Positions 35,970-45,864 are shown, numbered from the stretch's first letter. The stretch: DNA of 64,000 nucleotides from an uncultured Pseudomonadales bacterium (GCA_951813515.1 OX638346.1:3899617-3963616); one strand, 5' to 3'. The notes: generated by a model from the letters alone, not told the origin. Program-made: numbers and translations.

Positions 35970-37634
35970 ATGCGTTTTCTCGGGTCAGCCTTAACCGTTT
36001 CGGCAGTCTCGATCTTGCTTGTCGCCTGCGAAGGCGGCGACATCGTCATCGCGCCGGAGACCACCGACGCGTCCACGGACAACTCCCAAAACAACAGCAA
36101 CAACACCACCGCCGCCGTCGCCGACGTGCGCTGCGCCTCCTACACCAATAGCGGCGGCCAGACGATCGAAGGCAGCGTGGAGGGTTCCAACTGTGTCTAC
36201 GCGCCCTCCTTCGTCGACGCCGGCAACAACCTGACGGTCGATCTGACCATTCCAGCGCTTGAGGACGGCGGCGCGCACATCTTCGAAGGCAGCCTGTTCG
36301 TGGGCGAGAACCACGACTCCGATTCGGATCTCGCAGCCGCCGGCATCGCGGAGGGCGGCGACGGTCCGACGCTCACCGTCGAAGCGGGGGCGACCCTCGC
36401 CTGGCGCGACAATACCAAGTTCGTGATCATCAACCGAGGCTCTCAACTATTCGCCGTCGGGGAGGCAGACAAGCCGATCACGTTCACCTCCGTCTCCGAT
36501 ATAGAAGGAACGGTCGGTGCGGAAGACGTGCAGCAATGGGGCGGCATGGTCATCAACGGCTTCGGCGTCACCAACAAGTGCGACTACACCGGCAGCGTCG
36601 GCGGCACCCTCACCACCTCCGACTGCCATGTCGCCTCCGAAGGCGCGGAAGGTCTCGACGAGTCCCACTACGGCGGCGCCAACAACGACGACAGCTCGGG
36701 CCGGCTCGAATACGTGCGGGTCAAGCACACCGGCGCGGAGGTGGCCAACGGCGATGAACTGAACGGCATCACGTTCGGCGCCGTTGGCCGCAACACGGTC
36801 GTCAAGAACCTGCAGGTGTACTCGACCTACGACGACGGCATCGAGATGTTCGGCGGTGCGGTCAACTTCGAGAACTACGTCGCCCTCTACGTGCGGGACG
36901 ATTCCATCGACATCGACGAAGGCTACCGGGGCACCATCAACAACGCGCTGGTGATACAGCAGGAGACCGACGGCAACCGTTGCATCGAAGCCGACGGCAT
37001 CGGCAGCTACAGCAACAAGACCGAGGACTTCATCAACGACATGTTCGCTCGCGGCCTGAACAGTCGCCCGACCATCAACAACCTGACCTGCATCGTCTCA
37101 CCCAGTATCGGAACCCACGACCCGGGCGCCGGCTGGCGGCTGCGCGAAGGCCTCTGGCCGACGATTTCCAACGCGCTCGTCGTCAGTTCCTTTGGCGCAC
37201 CCGCACAAGGCAGTGACAACTGGTGCATCCGCGTCGATGACACCGTTGCGTCGGAAGGATTCGCGAAGGGCAACGCCAGTATCTCGTCGACGGTATTCGC
37301 CTGCGAAACCAAGTCCTCCAAGAGCATCGCGGGCATGTCCATCCACGATTGGCTGGGCGCCAACGGCGGCAACGTATTCGTCGATGTCACCGGCGTCGTC
37401 GACGCGACCCCGAACGCGGACACGGGCGTGCAGTTGCTCGAGGGGACGCCGCCGATCTATTCCATCGACGCGGACACCAGCGTGCCCTCGGTTACCCCAA
37501 TGGCGGTTTGCGGCGGTGGCCAGGCAGCGTGCGAGTTCGTCGGCGCCGTGAACACGGGATCCGACGACTGGACCGCGGGCTGGACCTACGGCATTCACGA
37601 GGGCAGCCGCGGACAGGCGCTCTGGTTCGAATAG
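35970..37634 (+). CDS. Secreted lipoprotein paired with a TonB receptor
   Basis: 554 residues with a lipoprotein signal (lipobox ILLVAC, lipidated Cys20) followed by an Asn/Ser/Thr-rich linker. The body is repetitive, beta-rich sequence (VEAGATLAWRDNTKFVIINR, LEYVRVKHTGAEVANG, VYSTYDDGIEMFGGAVNFEN, VRDDSIDIDEGYRG) that suggests a right-handed parallel beta-helix at the cell surface. It lies 53 bp upstream of the TonB-dependent receptor gene. Similar lipoprotein/receptor pairs occur in marine gammaproteobacteria and probably capture a large ligand. I do not recognise the ligand. Confidence 0.72.
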   Translation: MRFLGSALTVSAVSILLVACEGGDIVIAPETTDASTDNSQNNSNNTTAAVADVRCASYTNSGGQTIEGSVEGSNCVYAPSFVDAGNNLTVDLTIPALEDGGAHIFEGSLFVGENHDSDSDLAAAGIAEGGDGPTLTVEAGATLAWRDNTKFVIINRGSQLFAVGEADKPITFTSVSDIEGTVGAEDVQQWGGMVINGFGVTNKCDYTGSVGGTLTTSDCHVASEGAEGLDESHYGGANNDDSSGRLEYVRVKHTGAEVANGDELNGITFGAVGRNTVVKNLQVYSTYDDGIEMFGGAVNFENYVALYVRDDSIDIDEGYRGTINNALVIQQETDGNRCIEADGIGSYSNKTEDFINDMFARGLNSRPTINNLTCIVSPSIGTHDPGAGWRLREGLWPTISNALVVSSFGAPAQGSDNWCIRVDDTVASEGFAKGNASISSTVFACETKSSKSIAGMSIHDWLGANGGNVFVDVTGVVDATPNADTGVQLLEGTPPIYSIDADTSVPSVTPMAVCGGGQAACEFVGAVNTGSDDWTAGWTYGIHEGSRGQALWFE

Positions 37635-37687
37635 CGCCACCGCTTCGAATTCCCAACGACAACCAACATGAAACGGAAAACCCCTGC

Positions 37688-40399
37688 ATGAACAGATGGA
37701 AGCCAGGTTTGACGGCGGCTACGGCCGCCGTTGCCATTTTCTCGTTCGCTGCCAACGCCGAAGAGCTGTCGGACGAACTGCTCGCGGAAGGCGTCGACGA
37801 GGAAGTCATCGTCCTCGGCCGGCTCTACAGCTCGTCCCAGGCATTGATCGAGGAGCGCAAGGAGAAAGAGGTCGTGATCGACGTCATGCACGACGAGACG
37901 CTGGCCCGCCTCGGGGACTCCACCGTGGCGGCGGCGCTGCGCCGCGTGAGCGGCCTGACGCTGGTCGATGAGAAATTCGTCTACGTCCGCGGCCTCGGCG
38001 AGCGCTATTCGAGCACCTCGCTGAACGGCGCGCGCGTGCCCTCCCCCGACCTCACCCGCAACGTCATCCCGCTCGACATCTTCCCCACCTCCATCGTCCG
38101 GTCCCTCGTCGTGCAGAAGGGCTACTCGGCCGATGCGTCGGCCAACTTCGGCGGCGGCGCAGTCGACATCCGCACCAAGGCCGTGCCATCGCACTTCACC
38201 TTCGGCCTCGAAGTCGGCTCCGGCCTGAACTTCGCCACGGGGGACGAGATCCTGACCTACAACGGCGGCAGAAGCGATCGATGGGGCACGGACGACGGCA
38301 CCCGCAAGCTGCCCGGCGTCATCGAGTCCAAGATCGATCGATACCGCGCCAACGTCAACGTGCAGCAGTTGCTCAACGAACTGCGCCGAGAAGGCAGGCA
38401 CGACGCAACCGTGGCCGACGCCCAGGAGATCAACCGCGCCCTTGCGACCGCCCTGAACCGGGACATCTCCATCCTCTCGGACGACAGCAGTCCGGACATC
38501 GACGTCAAAGGCAGCATCGGGACGAATATCGATATCGGTAACCGGCTCGAGTTCGGTATTCACGGCGAATATTCCTACGATACGAACTGGCGCCACACCG
38601 AACGCACCAGCTACAACTTCCAGGCGCCGGAAGAGCGCACCGACACCAAGCGCGAATCGACCCGCTCGATGGACGTCACCGGCATCGCCAATTCGGGGTT
38701 GCGCTTCACGGACGATCACGAAGTCGCGGGCATGGCGCTGATGCTGCGCAACACGGACGACAAGACCGGGATCCGGGACTTCTTCGATGAGAACCGCGAA
38801 AGGTCGGACGGCCTCGGCAACCGCGAATACCGGTTGAAGTTCGAACAGCGCGAACTGATGGTCAAGCAGCTCCGCGGCACGCATCGCATCGGCGGCGAAA
38901 CGAAGGACATGATCCCCGGCGACTGGCTCAACTGGATGCCGGAACTGGCCGAACTGACGTGGTTCTACTCGGCTTCCACCGCCGCAACCGACATTCCGAA
39001 CCAGGTGTCGGTCGACGCCCAGACGGAAACCGATCCGGGGACCGGCGACGTGCTGGAGTCCCGGGTCAAGACCAGTTCCTCGGCAGCCAGGTTCCGCTTC
39101 ACGGACCTCGACGACGAGATCATCAACTACGGCTGGAAGGCAACGTTCCCGATCGAATTCGGCTTTTCGCTCGTCGAACTCAGCGGCGGCTACCAGCACG
39201 AGCGCAAGGCGCGCACCTACGCCGAGTCGCAGTTCGGCGTCGGCCCGCTGTCCGTCGCCGATCCCGCCACGCTGCGCGGAGACCTGGACGATGTCTTCTC
39301 CAACCGCAATATCGAGGATCCGAGGAACGACTATGTGTTCTCGCTGCTCGGCTCGGGCACCCGCAGCTATATCGCGGCGACGATGACGGAAGCCGTGTTC
39401 GGCAAGCTCGACTGGACCTGGAACCACACGTTCCGTTTCAGCGGCGGCGCACGCTGGGAGGACTACAAGCAGGTGGCGCTGCCGTGGAACCGCTATGGAT
39501 ACTCGGTAGACAACCCGCAGATATCGACGGACCCGGAGTCGCTCGAAGAAGCCACCTTCCACGACGACCGCATCTACCCGGCGGCCTCGGTCATGTACAT
39601 CGGCAGTTGGCTGGCCGAACTCTTCCAGGTGCGGCTCGGCTACGGCAAGACCACTGTATTGCCCGACCTGCGCGAGATCACCGACGCGAGCTACGTCGAT
39701 CCCATTACCGACGAGATCGTGAACGGCAATCCGGGCGTGGTGCCGTCGCTGATCGACAACTACGACCTGCGCCTGGAATGGTTCCCCGCCAACGGCGACA
39801 ACTACACGCTATCCCTGTTCCTGAAAGACATCGCCAACCCGATCGAGTACTTCGAGTCGCCGGCGAGCGACACCAATGTCGCGCGCGAAATCCTCAACGC
39901 CGACACCGCCGAGGTGTACGGCGTCGAGTTCGAAGTCGTGAAGCAACTCGGCTTCCTCGGCGCCTGGGGCCTGGGTGATTGGACGGAAGCGTTCTTCGTC
40001 CAGAGCAACGTCACGATCCAGGACTCCGAAATCGAGGTGGGCCCGGACGCGAACGCGCCGACGAACCCGACGCGGCCACTGACCGGCGCATCCAACTACG
40101 TCTTCAACATGCTGCTCGGATTCGATTCCTTCAGCGGCAAACACTCCGCGTCGCTGATCTACAACGTGTTCGGCGAAAGACTGTACGTCGCGGGCCGCCT
40201 CGGCGCGCCCGATGGCTACGAGCAGCCGTTCCACAGCCTGGACCTGACCTACTCCTGGTTCCCGACGGAAACCCTCTCGGTCAAGGCGAAGCTGAGAAAC
40301 ATCCTCGATCAGACCATCGAGATCCAGCGCGAATCGATCGTCACGTTCGAGGAGGATCCCGGACCGGCGATCGCTCTCAGCGTGAAGTGGGAGTATTGA
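37688..40399 (+). CDS. TonB-dependent outer-membrane receptor
   Basis: 903 residues: a signal peptide (ending SFAANA), a TonB-box-like DEEVIVLGR near 38-46, a plug domain (LARLGDSTVAAALRRVSGLT, YVRGLGERYSSTSLNGARVP, GYSADASANFGGGAVDIRT), then a 22-strand barrel ending in a Tyr (VKWEY). Start ATG 37688. Imports a substrate across the outer membrane using TonB energy. Co-transcribed with the lipoprotein, which probably serves as its surface-exposed partner. The ligand is unknown. Confidence 0.92.
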   Translation: MNRWKPGLTAATAAVAIFSFAANAEELSDELLAEGVDEEVIVLGRLYSSSQALIEERKEKEVVIDVMHDETLARLGDSTVAAALRRVSGLTLVDEKFVYVRGLGERYSSTSLNGARVPSPDLTRNVIPLDIFPTSIVRSLVVQKGYSADASANFGGGAVDIRTKAVPSHFTFGLEVGSGLNFATGDEILTYNGGRSDRWGTDDGTRKLPGVIESKIDRYRANVNVQQLLNELRREGRHDATVADAQEINRALATALNRDISILSDDSSPDIDVKGSIGTNIDIGNRLEFGIHGEYSYDTNWRHTERTSYNFQAPEERTDTKRESTRSMDVTGIANSGLRFTDDHEVAGMALMLRNTDDKTGIRDFFDENRERSDGLGNREYRLKFEQRELMVKQLRGTHRIGGETKDMIPGDWLNWMPELAELTWFYSASTAATDIPNQVSVDAQTETDPGTGDVLESRVKTSSSAARFRFTDLDDEIINYGWKATFPIEFGFSLVELSGGYQHERKARTYAESQFGVGPLSVADPATLRGDLDDVFSNRNIEDPRNDYVFSLLGSGTRSYIAATMTEAVFGKLDWTWNHTFRFSGGARWEDYKQVALPWNRYGYSVDNPQISTDPESLEEATFHDDRIYPAASVMYIGSWLAELFQVRLGYGKTTVLPDLREITDASYVDPITDEIVNGNPGVVPSLIDNYDLRLEWFPANGDNYTLSLFLKDIANPIEYFESPASDTNVAREILNADTAEVYGVEFEVVKQLGFLGAWGLGDWTEAFFVQSNVTIQDSEIEVGPDANAPTNPTRPLTGASNYVFNMLLGFDSFSGKHSASLIYNVFGERLYVAGRLGAPDGYEQPFHSLDLTYSWFPTETLSVKAKLRNILDQTIEIQRESIVTFEEDPGPAIALSVKWEY

Positions 40400-40445
40400 T
40401 CCGGCGCCTGCCCCGCAAAGCCATGTCCATGAGACACGGCTACTC

Positions 40446-40464
40446 CATGTTGCTATACAACATG
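40446..40464 (+). terminator. Hairpin after the TonB receptor gene
   Basis: CATGTTG-CTATA-CAACATG, a perfect 7-bp stem that can extend through ACTC/GAGT with a small bulge. It lies 47 bp after the receptor stop and 38 bp before the convergent ald stop. There is no strong T-run, so terminator function is tentative. Confidence 0.45.
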
Positions 40465-40501
40465 AAGAGTAATTGTTAACTGATTGATAGAAAATGACTA
40501 G

Positions 40502-41686
40502 TCAATCGGGAACTCCCATGGCCAAAGGCGGGCGCAGCGCGTGTAGGCCAACCTCGGGCGTTGACGAAATCGCCGAGAGGGCGACGTCAGGCTGTGTGAC
40601 CGATGGGGGGGCATCAAGGGATTCGGCCACAGCTTCGTGCCAGACGGCGCCATCCGCGACATTCAAGCCGCTGGCGAGATGCGCATCGTCGGCGATTGCC
40701 TGACGCCAGCCCTTCTCGGCGATGGTTCTAACGTACGGCAGGGTGACGTTGTTCAGTGCCAGCGTCGCGGTGCGTGGTACGACGCCGGGCATGTTCGTAA
40801 CGCAGTAGTGGACGACGCCGTCGCGGACAAAGGTCGGCGCGTCGTGCGTGGTCGGACGACTCGTTTCGAAGCAGCCGCCCTGGTCGATGGAGATGTCGAC
40901 CAGTACCGAGCCGTCGCGCATGTCGCGGACCTCGTCAGCACGTACCAGTTTCGGTGTCCTTGCCCCCGGTACGAGAACCGCGCCGATCACGAGGTCCGCA
41001 CCGAGAACGTATTCCCGGGTCGTCGATGCGTTTGCGATGACCGTTCGGGCACGACCGTCGAACCGGTCCGCCAACCAGCGCAATCGGGACACGCTCTTGT
41101 CGAGGATCGTGACGTCGGCACCCAGGCCCAAGGCGATGGTGGCGGCGTTGGCGCCTGCCATCCCGCCGCCGATGACTGCGACACGGGCGGGAGCAACACC
41201 CGGGACGCCGCCAAGCAGTACGCCGCTGCCGCCGTTGGTTCGCTGCAATGCGTTGGCCCCCACCTGCACCGACATGCGGCCCGCGATCTCGCTCATCGGC
41301 GAGAGCAGCGGCAGGCTGCCATCGTCTGCGGTGACGGTCTCGTAGGCAATGGCGGCGGCGCCGCTCGCCATCAGCGCGTGGCTCAACGCGGGGTCGGCGG
41401 CCAGGTGGAGATAGGTGAAAAGGACCTGGCCTTTTTCAAGCATCGCGCACTCATCGAGGTTTGGCTCCTTGACCTTGACCACGAGGGTCTGGGCGAAGGC
41501 TTCCGACGCGGAGCCGATGCAAGCGCCGGCCGCGACATAGTCCGCGTCGCTAAATCCAATGCCGTCACCGGCATCGGCCTCGATTACGACGCTGTGCCCG
41601 CGATGGGTCAGTTCCGCAACCGAAGTGGGGGTGAGTCCGACGCGGTATTCGTGGACCTTGGTCTCCATGGGAACGCCAATTCGCAT
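40502..41686 (-). CDS. ald: Alanine dehydrogenase
   Basis: NAD-dependent alanine dehydrogenase, 394 residues: L-alanine + NAD to pyruvate + ammonia. Start MRIGVPMETKVHEYRVGLTP is the family's own N-terminus (ATG 41686). The substrate Lys is in VVKVKEPN, the catalytic His in TYLHLAAD, the Rossmann motif VIGGGMAGANAA, then SVLVDISIDQGGCFETSRP and the TNMPGVVPRT region. The reading frame extends upstream to 41809 but would overrun the regulatory gap. Divergent from an Lrp/AsnC gene, the usual arrangement. Confidence 0.93.
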   Translation of the reverse strand: MRIGVPMETKVHEYRVGLTPTSVAELTHRGHSVVIEADAGDGIGFSDADYVAAGACIGSASEAFAQTLVVKVKEPNLDECAMLEKGQVLFTYLHLAADPALSHALMASGAAAIAYETVTADDGSLPLLSPMSEIAGRMSVQVGANALQRTNGGSGVLLGGVPGVAPARVAVIGGGMAGANAATIALGLGADVTILDKSVSRLRWLADRFDGRARTVIANASTTREYVLGADLVIGAVLVPGARTPKLVRADEVRDMRDGSVLVDISIDQGGCFETSRPTTHDAPTFVRDGVVHYCVTNMPGVVPRTATLALNNVTLPYVRTIAEKGWRQAIADDAHLASGLNVADGAVWHEAVAESLDAPPSVTQPDVALSAISSTPEVGLHALRPPLAMGVPD

Positions 41687-41812
41687 CGCCTTTCGCCTGC
41701 TCCGGTCAGCCAGTTGCATGACAGTAGACAACTCTGCGCGCAATCGGTTTGCGTTCTTGCCTACGGTATCGGAGCATATTCGAATTATCTTCGACAAAAT
41801 CTGGTTCAAACG
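41687..41812. promoter_or_regulatory. Shared ald/lrp regulatory region
   Basis: 126 bp between divergent ald and the Lrp-type gene. The half next to lrp is AT-rich (CATATTCGAATTATCTTCGA and AAAATCTGG), typical of Lrp-family binding sites, with imperfect TTCGA repeats at about 41779 and 41790. Confidence 0.4.
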
Positions 41813-42283
41813 GTGGAATCAATCAGTATCGACAATCGGGACAGAATAATCCTGCACGCCATTCAGCAGAACGGACGGATCAGCAATGCGGACCTCGCCG
41901 AGCGCATCAGCCTGTCGGCGTCGGCGAGCCTGAGGCGCCTCAAGCGCCTGGAGGACGCCGGGTTGATCCGGGACTATGTCGGCCTGGTGGACCAGTCGCT
42001 GGCCGGCTACCCGGACAACGTCTTCGTGCAGATCACGCTGGCAAGCCAGCAGCGCGAAGACCTGGCAGCGTTCGAGCAGGCGATCGTCGAACTGCCGGAG
42101 GTCATGGAGTGCTACCTGATGTCGGGCGAGGCCGACTACCTGGTGCGTGTCATCGTGCGCGACGCCCGCGACTACGAACGCATCCATAGCCATTACCTGA
42201 CCGCGTTGCCGGGCGTGGACCGGGTCCACTCGAGCTTCGCCCTGCGCACGGTGGTCAAGCGAACCGAATTGCCTGTCCGATAG
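41813..42283 (+). CDS. Lrp/AsnC-family transcriptional regulator
   Basis: 156 residues. An N-terminal winged helix (IILHAIQQNGRISNADLAER, SASASLRRLKRLEDAGLIRD) is followed by an AsnC-type ligand-binding domain (PEVMECYLMSGEADYLVRVI, YLTALPGVDRVHSSFAL). It probably senses alanine and activates the divergent ald gene, as in other ald-linked Lrp proteins; that is inference from the 126-bp shared intergenic region. The start is GTG 41813, where family similarity begins. Confidence 0.9.
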   Translation: MESISIDNRDRIILHAIQQNGRISNADLAERISLSASASLRRLKRLEDAGLIRDYVGLVDQSLAGYPDNVFVQITLASQQREDLAAFEQAIVELPEVMECYLMSGEADYLVRVIVRDARDYERIHSHYLTALPGVDRVHSSFALRTVVKRTELPVR

Positions 42284-42416
42284 TGCTCCGTCTCGGTCGA
42301 CGGATGCGCTGGCCAAACACTCGCCCCTCGCCTCCTCGGGCTCGCGGGACCATCTTGCCCCACATGCTGGTAAGCTGTTGAATTCGGACGAATCCCGAAG
42401 GGAGTATCGATAGCGC

Positions 42417-43829
42417 ATGGGCGACGAAATCGCGCAGCGGCACTTCAACGCTGAAGACTTCACCCGGTTCCGCCGACACCTCGACCAGGAAACAGAGTTG
42501 GTCGGGAACCTGTTCGAGCACGACGGCTTCAGCCATCGAGGCGACATCATTGGATTCGAACTCGAAGCCTGGCTGGTGGACCAGGCCGGGCAACCCGCCG
42601 CCGATAACGAGGCGTTTCTGGACAAGCTCGGCAATCCGCTGGTGGTGCCCGAACTGGCGGCGTTCAACATCGAGTTGAACGGCAGTCCCTGCGCCATGAC
42701 GGGTCGGGTCTTCGCGCGCCTGTACGACGAACTCGCCGCCACCTGGGAAGCCTGTCAGCAGAACGCGCGGGACCAGAATCTGCAACTGGCGATCATCGGC
42801 ATCCTGCCGACGATCAGCCCGACCCTGCTGAATTCCGGCTCCATGTCCAACATGGTCCGCTACCAGGCGCTGAACGATCGGGTGCTGGCGCTGCGCAACG
42901 GCGAGCCGGTCGAAGTGGACATCGAAGGCGCGGACACGTTGCGGCTGTCGCACGACGACGTGATGCTGGAGGCAGCCACGACGTCGTTCCAGATCCACCT
43001 GCAGTGCCAACCGAACTTCGCCGCGCGCACGTACAACGCCGCATTGGCCGCGTCGGCGCCGATGGTGGCGCTGGCGGCGAACTCTCCGTTCCTGTTCGGC
43101 AAGTCGCTGTGGCAGGAGACGCGCATCCCGCTGTTCGAACAGGCGGTATCGGTGGGACCCCGAACCCCGGCGCGGGTGAGCTTCGGCAGCGGATACGCCG
43201 ACCAGTCGCTATTCGAGATCTTCAATGAAAACCTCGTCGAACACCCGATCCTGCTGCCCTCGCCCACCGGCGAACCGGCGCACAAGCTGAGCCACATCCG
43301 ACTGCACAACGGCACGATCTGGCGCTGGAACCGACCGCTTCTCGGCTTCGATTTCGACGGCCAGCCCCACCTGCGCATAGAGCACCGCGTCGTGCCCGCG
43401 GGACCCACCATCGCTGACTGCATCGCCAACGCGGCGGTGTACTTGGGGCTGGTGCGCGCGCTCGTGGACGCGGAAACACCCATCGAGTCAGATCTCGACT
43501 TCGCCGCGGCGCGCTACAACTTCTACGCCGCCGCCCGGCAGGGGCTCGATGCACGGCTGCGCTGGCGCCGCGGCATGCGCGGCGCGCGGGAACTGCTGCT
43601 CGAAGAGCTTCTGCCGGAGGCCAGCGCCGCTTTGGCCAGGCTCGACATTCCGGACGACGACATCGACCGTTTTCTCGGCCTCGTCACGCAGCGCGTCGAG
43701 TCGAATACGAACGGTGCCGTGTGGCAGCGCCGCTGGGTCGAAAAATACGGCGCGGACTTCGGCGCATTGACCAACGCCTACGTCGAGGCCCAGGAATCGG
43801 GAGCGCCGGTGCACGAGTGGAGCCTATGA
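42417..43829 (+). CDS. GCS2-type glutamate-cysteine ligase family protein
   Basis: 470 residues, carboxylate-amine ligase of the GCS2 family (glutamate-cysteine ligase superfamily). The ATP/metal motif is GFELEAWLVD near 44-53, with the acceptor region NIELNGSP, SGSMSNMVRY and DDVMLEAATTSFQIHLQCQP. The C-terminal half continues the ligase fold (FGSGYADQSLFEIF, LRIEHRVVPAGPT). It would join an amino acid or amine to the gamma-carboxylate of a glutamate-like substrate with ATP; the acceptor is unknown. Next gene overlaps by ATGA. Confidence 0.78.
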   Translation: MGDEIAQRHFNAEDFTRFRRHLDQETELVGNLFEHDGFSHRGDIIGFELEAWLVDQAGQPAADNEAFLDKLGNPLVVPELAAFNIELNGSPCAMTGRVFARLYDELAATWEACQQNARDQNLQLAIIGILPTISPTLLNSGSMSNMVRYQALNDRVLALRNGEPVEVDIEGADTLRLSHDDVMLEAATTSFQIHLQCQPNFAARTYNAALAASAPMVALAANSPFLFGKSLWQETRIPLFEQAVSVGPRTPARVSFGSGYADQSLFEIFNENLVEHPILLPSPTGEPAHKLSHIRLHNGTIWRWNRPLLGFDFDGQPHLRIEHRVVPAGPTIADCIANAAVYLGLVRALVDAETPIESDLDFAAARYNFYAAARQGLDARLRWRRGMRGARELLLEELLPEASAALARLDIPDDDIDRFLGLVTQRVESNTNGAVWQRRWVEKYGADFGALTNAYVEAQESGAPVHEWSL

Positions 43830-44785
43830 GCTCCGGACACCTGTCCACCTACAACGCGTTGCCCGACGGTCTTCTCGAATGTCCGGCGGCGCGACTGCGC
43901 GAAGTCCTATCCGGACCCACCCTGTTCGATCTTTCCGCTGGCCGAAAGGGCATCCTCTTCATCACCGTTCTGCAGCACGGCAACGAGACCTCAGGGTGGG
44001 ACGCCGTGCGCACGCTTCTTGCCTCCGGGGACGCACCGTCGTTGATGCTGTTCGTGGCCAATGTCGACGCGGCACGGCAGAACGTTCGCAAGCTTCCCGG
44101 CCGCGTGGACTTCAATCGCGCCTGGGAAGGCGGCGACTCGCCGGAAGCCGCGATCGCGGAAGAGGTCACCGGGCGCGCCATGGCAGCCGAGCCGCTGGCC
44201 GCCATCGACATCCACAACAACACCGGCCGCAATCCCCCCTACAGCGTCGTCACGCGCACCGACGAGCGCTCGCTCGGCGCGGCGGCTGCCTTCGCGCAAC
44301 GCGTTATCGTCATTGACCATCCGGGCGTGCAGACGCGACGTTTCTCCGAGTTCTGCACCGCGGTCACCGTCGAGGTTGGGACCGCGCGCGATCCGTCGAG
44401 CGCCGAACGCGCCAGCGCTTACCTCGAAGCCGCCTTCCGGTGGCGCGAACCGCCACGGGTGTCTTCCCGACAGCTCTATCTCTACCGGAACCTCGCGCGG
44501 ATCCTGGTCGAAGGGGAGGACGACGCCGTGACGCCGTGCGAGGATTTCGAGGCGCTCAACTTCGAGCGCGCCGAGGGCGGCACGGTCATCGCGAACGTCC
44601 GCAACGGCCGGGGGCTGAAGGCAGTTGATGAGCATGGTGCCGACGTGACCGGCCATTATCTGGAGACCGAGGACGGGGAAATCCGGCTGCGTCGCGCCGT
44701 CATACCCTCGATGTTCACGACCGACCTCCGCGCCGCCCGCGCGGACTGCCTCTGCTACCTGCTCGAACCCCTGCCAGGCTCGTGA
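43826..44785 (+). CDS. Succinylglutamate desuccinylase/aspartoacylase family protein
   Basis: 319 residues, M14-type zinc hydrolase of the AstE/AspA group. Zinc ligands are seen in VLQHGNETSGW (His51, Glu54) and DIHNNTGRNPPYS; the catalytic Glu is likely in VTVEVGTA. The family removes acyl groups from N-acyl amino acids. ATG 43826 overlaps the ligase stop (ATGA), and the next gene overlaps its own stop (GTGA), so all three proteins are translationally coupled. This suggests it acts on the ligase product or on an acylated precursor. Confidence 0.82.
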   Translation: MSSGHLSTYNALPDGLLECPAARLREVLSGPTLFDLSAGRKGILFITVLQHGNETSGWDAVRTLLASGDAPSLMLFVANVDAARQNVRKLPGRVDFNRAWEGGDSPEAAIAEEVTGRAMAAEPLAAIDIHNNTGRNPPYSVVTRTDERSLGAAAAFAQRVIVIDHPGVQTRRFSEFCTAVTVEVGTARDPSSAERASAYLEAAFRWREPPRVSSRQLYLYRNLARILVEGEDDAVTPCEDFEALNFERAEGGTVIANVRNGRGLKAVDEHGADVTGHYLETEDGEIRLRRAVIPSMFTTDLRAARADCLCYLLEPLPGS

Positions 44786-45864
44786 GCGACGCGCGCAAGT
44801 ACGTCGAGATAGAGCGGCCCTTCAGAATGATGCGGGGCGTTCTGGCGCAGGCCGAGATCGCCTACGAGACCTGGGGCGAACTCTCGGTCGCCGGAGACAA
44901 CGCGGTGCTGCTCTTCACGGGACTATCGCCTTCCGCTCACGCCGCTTCTTCGCCCCTCGATCCGACCACCGGCTGGTGGGAGGACATGGTGGGTCCGGAC
45001 AAGCCGATCGACACGAACCGTTACTACGTGGTCTGCGTCAATTCGCTCGGAAGCTGTTTCGGCTCCACCGGTCCCGCCTCGATCGATCCGAGCACGGGAA
45101 ATCCCTACCGACTCAGGTTTCCCACGCTATGTCTCGAAGACATCGCCAACGCCGGTCACGCCGTCATCGCGTCACTGGGCATCTCGCGACTGCACTCGGT
45201 CGTCGGCGCCTCCATGGGCGGCATGACGGCGCTGGCGTACGCCATGCTGCACCCGGACGCCGCCACCGGCGTCGTCCTCATCTCCTCCGCCGCCCGCAGC
45301 CTACCCTTCTCCATCGCCGTGCGCTCGCTGCAGCGTGAGATCGTGCGTTCCGACCCGACGTGGCGTGGCGGCGAGTACGCCACCGACGCGCTGCCGACGG
45401 TCGGCATGCGGCTCGCGCGGAAGCTCGGGATGATCTCGTACCGGTCGTCCGCCGAATGGACCATGCGCTTCGGGCGCGAGCGCGCCACGGACGAACCGGT
45501 GCACGAAGCCTTCGGCATCGATTTCGAGGTGGAGTCCTACCTCGAGGCCCACGCGGTGAGGTTTATCGGCACTTTCGACGCCAACTGCTACCTGTACCTG
45601 TCGCGGGCAATGGACCTGTTCGACGTCTGCGACCACGGCGGCAGCCTCGAGGCCGGCCTCGCACGGGTCAAAGCCGAGCGCGCGTTGATTATCGGCGTGG
45701 AGACGGACTTCCTGTTCCCGCTGGCGCAACAACGCGAACTGGCGGACGGTCTGAAGCGTACCGTGCCCGACGTCGATTTCCGCGTGCTGCCCTCGATCCA
45801 GGGCCACGACTCGTTCCTCGTGGATATGGACCGGTTCAGGCCAGCGGTGGCGAGCTTTTTCTAG
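44782..45864 (+). CDS. metX: Homoserine O-acyltransferase (MetX-like)
   Basis: 360 residues, alpha/beta-hydrolase acyltransferase of the MetX group, which activates homoserine with acetyl or succinyl groups for methionine synthesis. Nucleophile Ser144 in GASMGG, Asp309 in VETDFLFPL and His342 in IQGHDSFL form the triad. GSCFGSTGPASIDP is the family oxyanion/cap region, and SAEWTMRFGRERATDE the lid. GTG 44782 overlaps the upstream stop by 4. Whether it uses homoserine or another hydroxyl, given its neighbours, is not certain. Its 3' end and an internal piece recur downstream as fragments. Confidence 0.88.
   Translation: MSDARKYVEIERPFRMMRGVLAQAEIAYETWGELSVAGDNAVLLFTGLSPSAHAASSPLDPTTGWWEDMVGPDKPIDTNRYYVVCVNSLGSCFGSTGPASIDPSTGNPYRLRFPTLCLEDIANAGHAVIASLGISRLHSVVGASMGGMTALAYAMLHPDAATGVVLISSAARSLPFSIAVRSLQREIVRSDPTWRGGEYATDALPTVGMRLARKLGMISYRSSAEWTMRFGRERATDEPVHEAFGIDFEVESYLEAHAVRFIGTFDANCYLYLSRAMDLFDVCDHGGSLEAGLARVKAERALIIGVETDFLFPLAQQRELADGLKRTVPDVDFRVLPSIQGHDSFLVDMDRFRPAVASFF

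Noticed and set aside
40637..41812. Long upstream extension of the Lrp frame
   Set aside because: It is the antisense of ald; the Lrp domain begins at GTG 41813.
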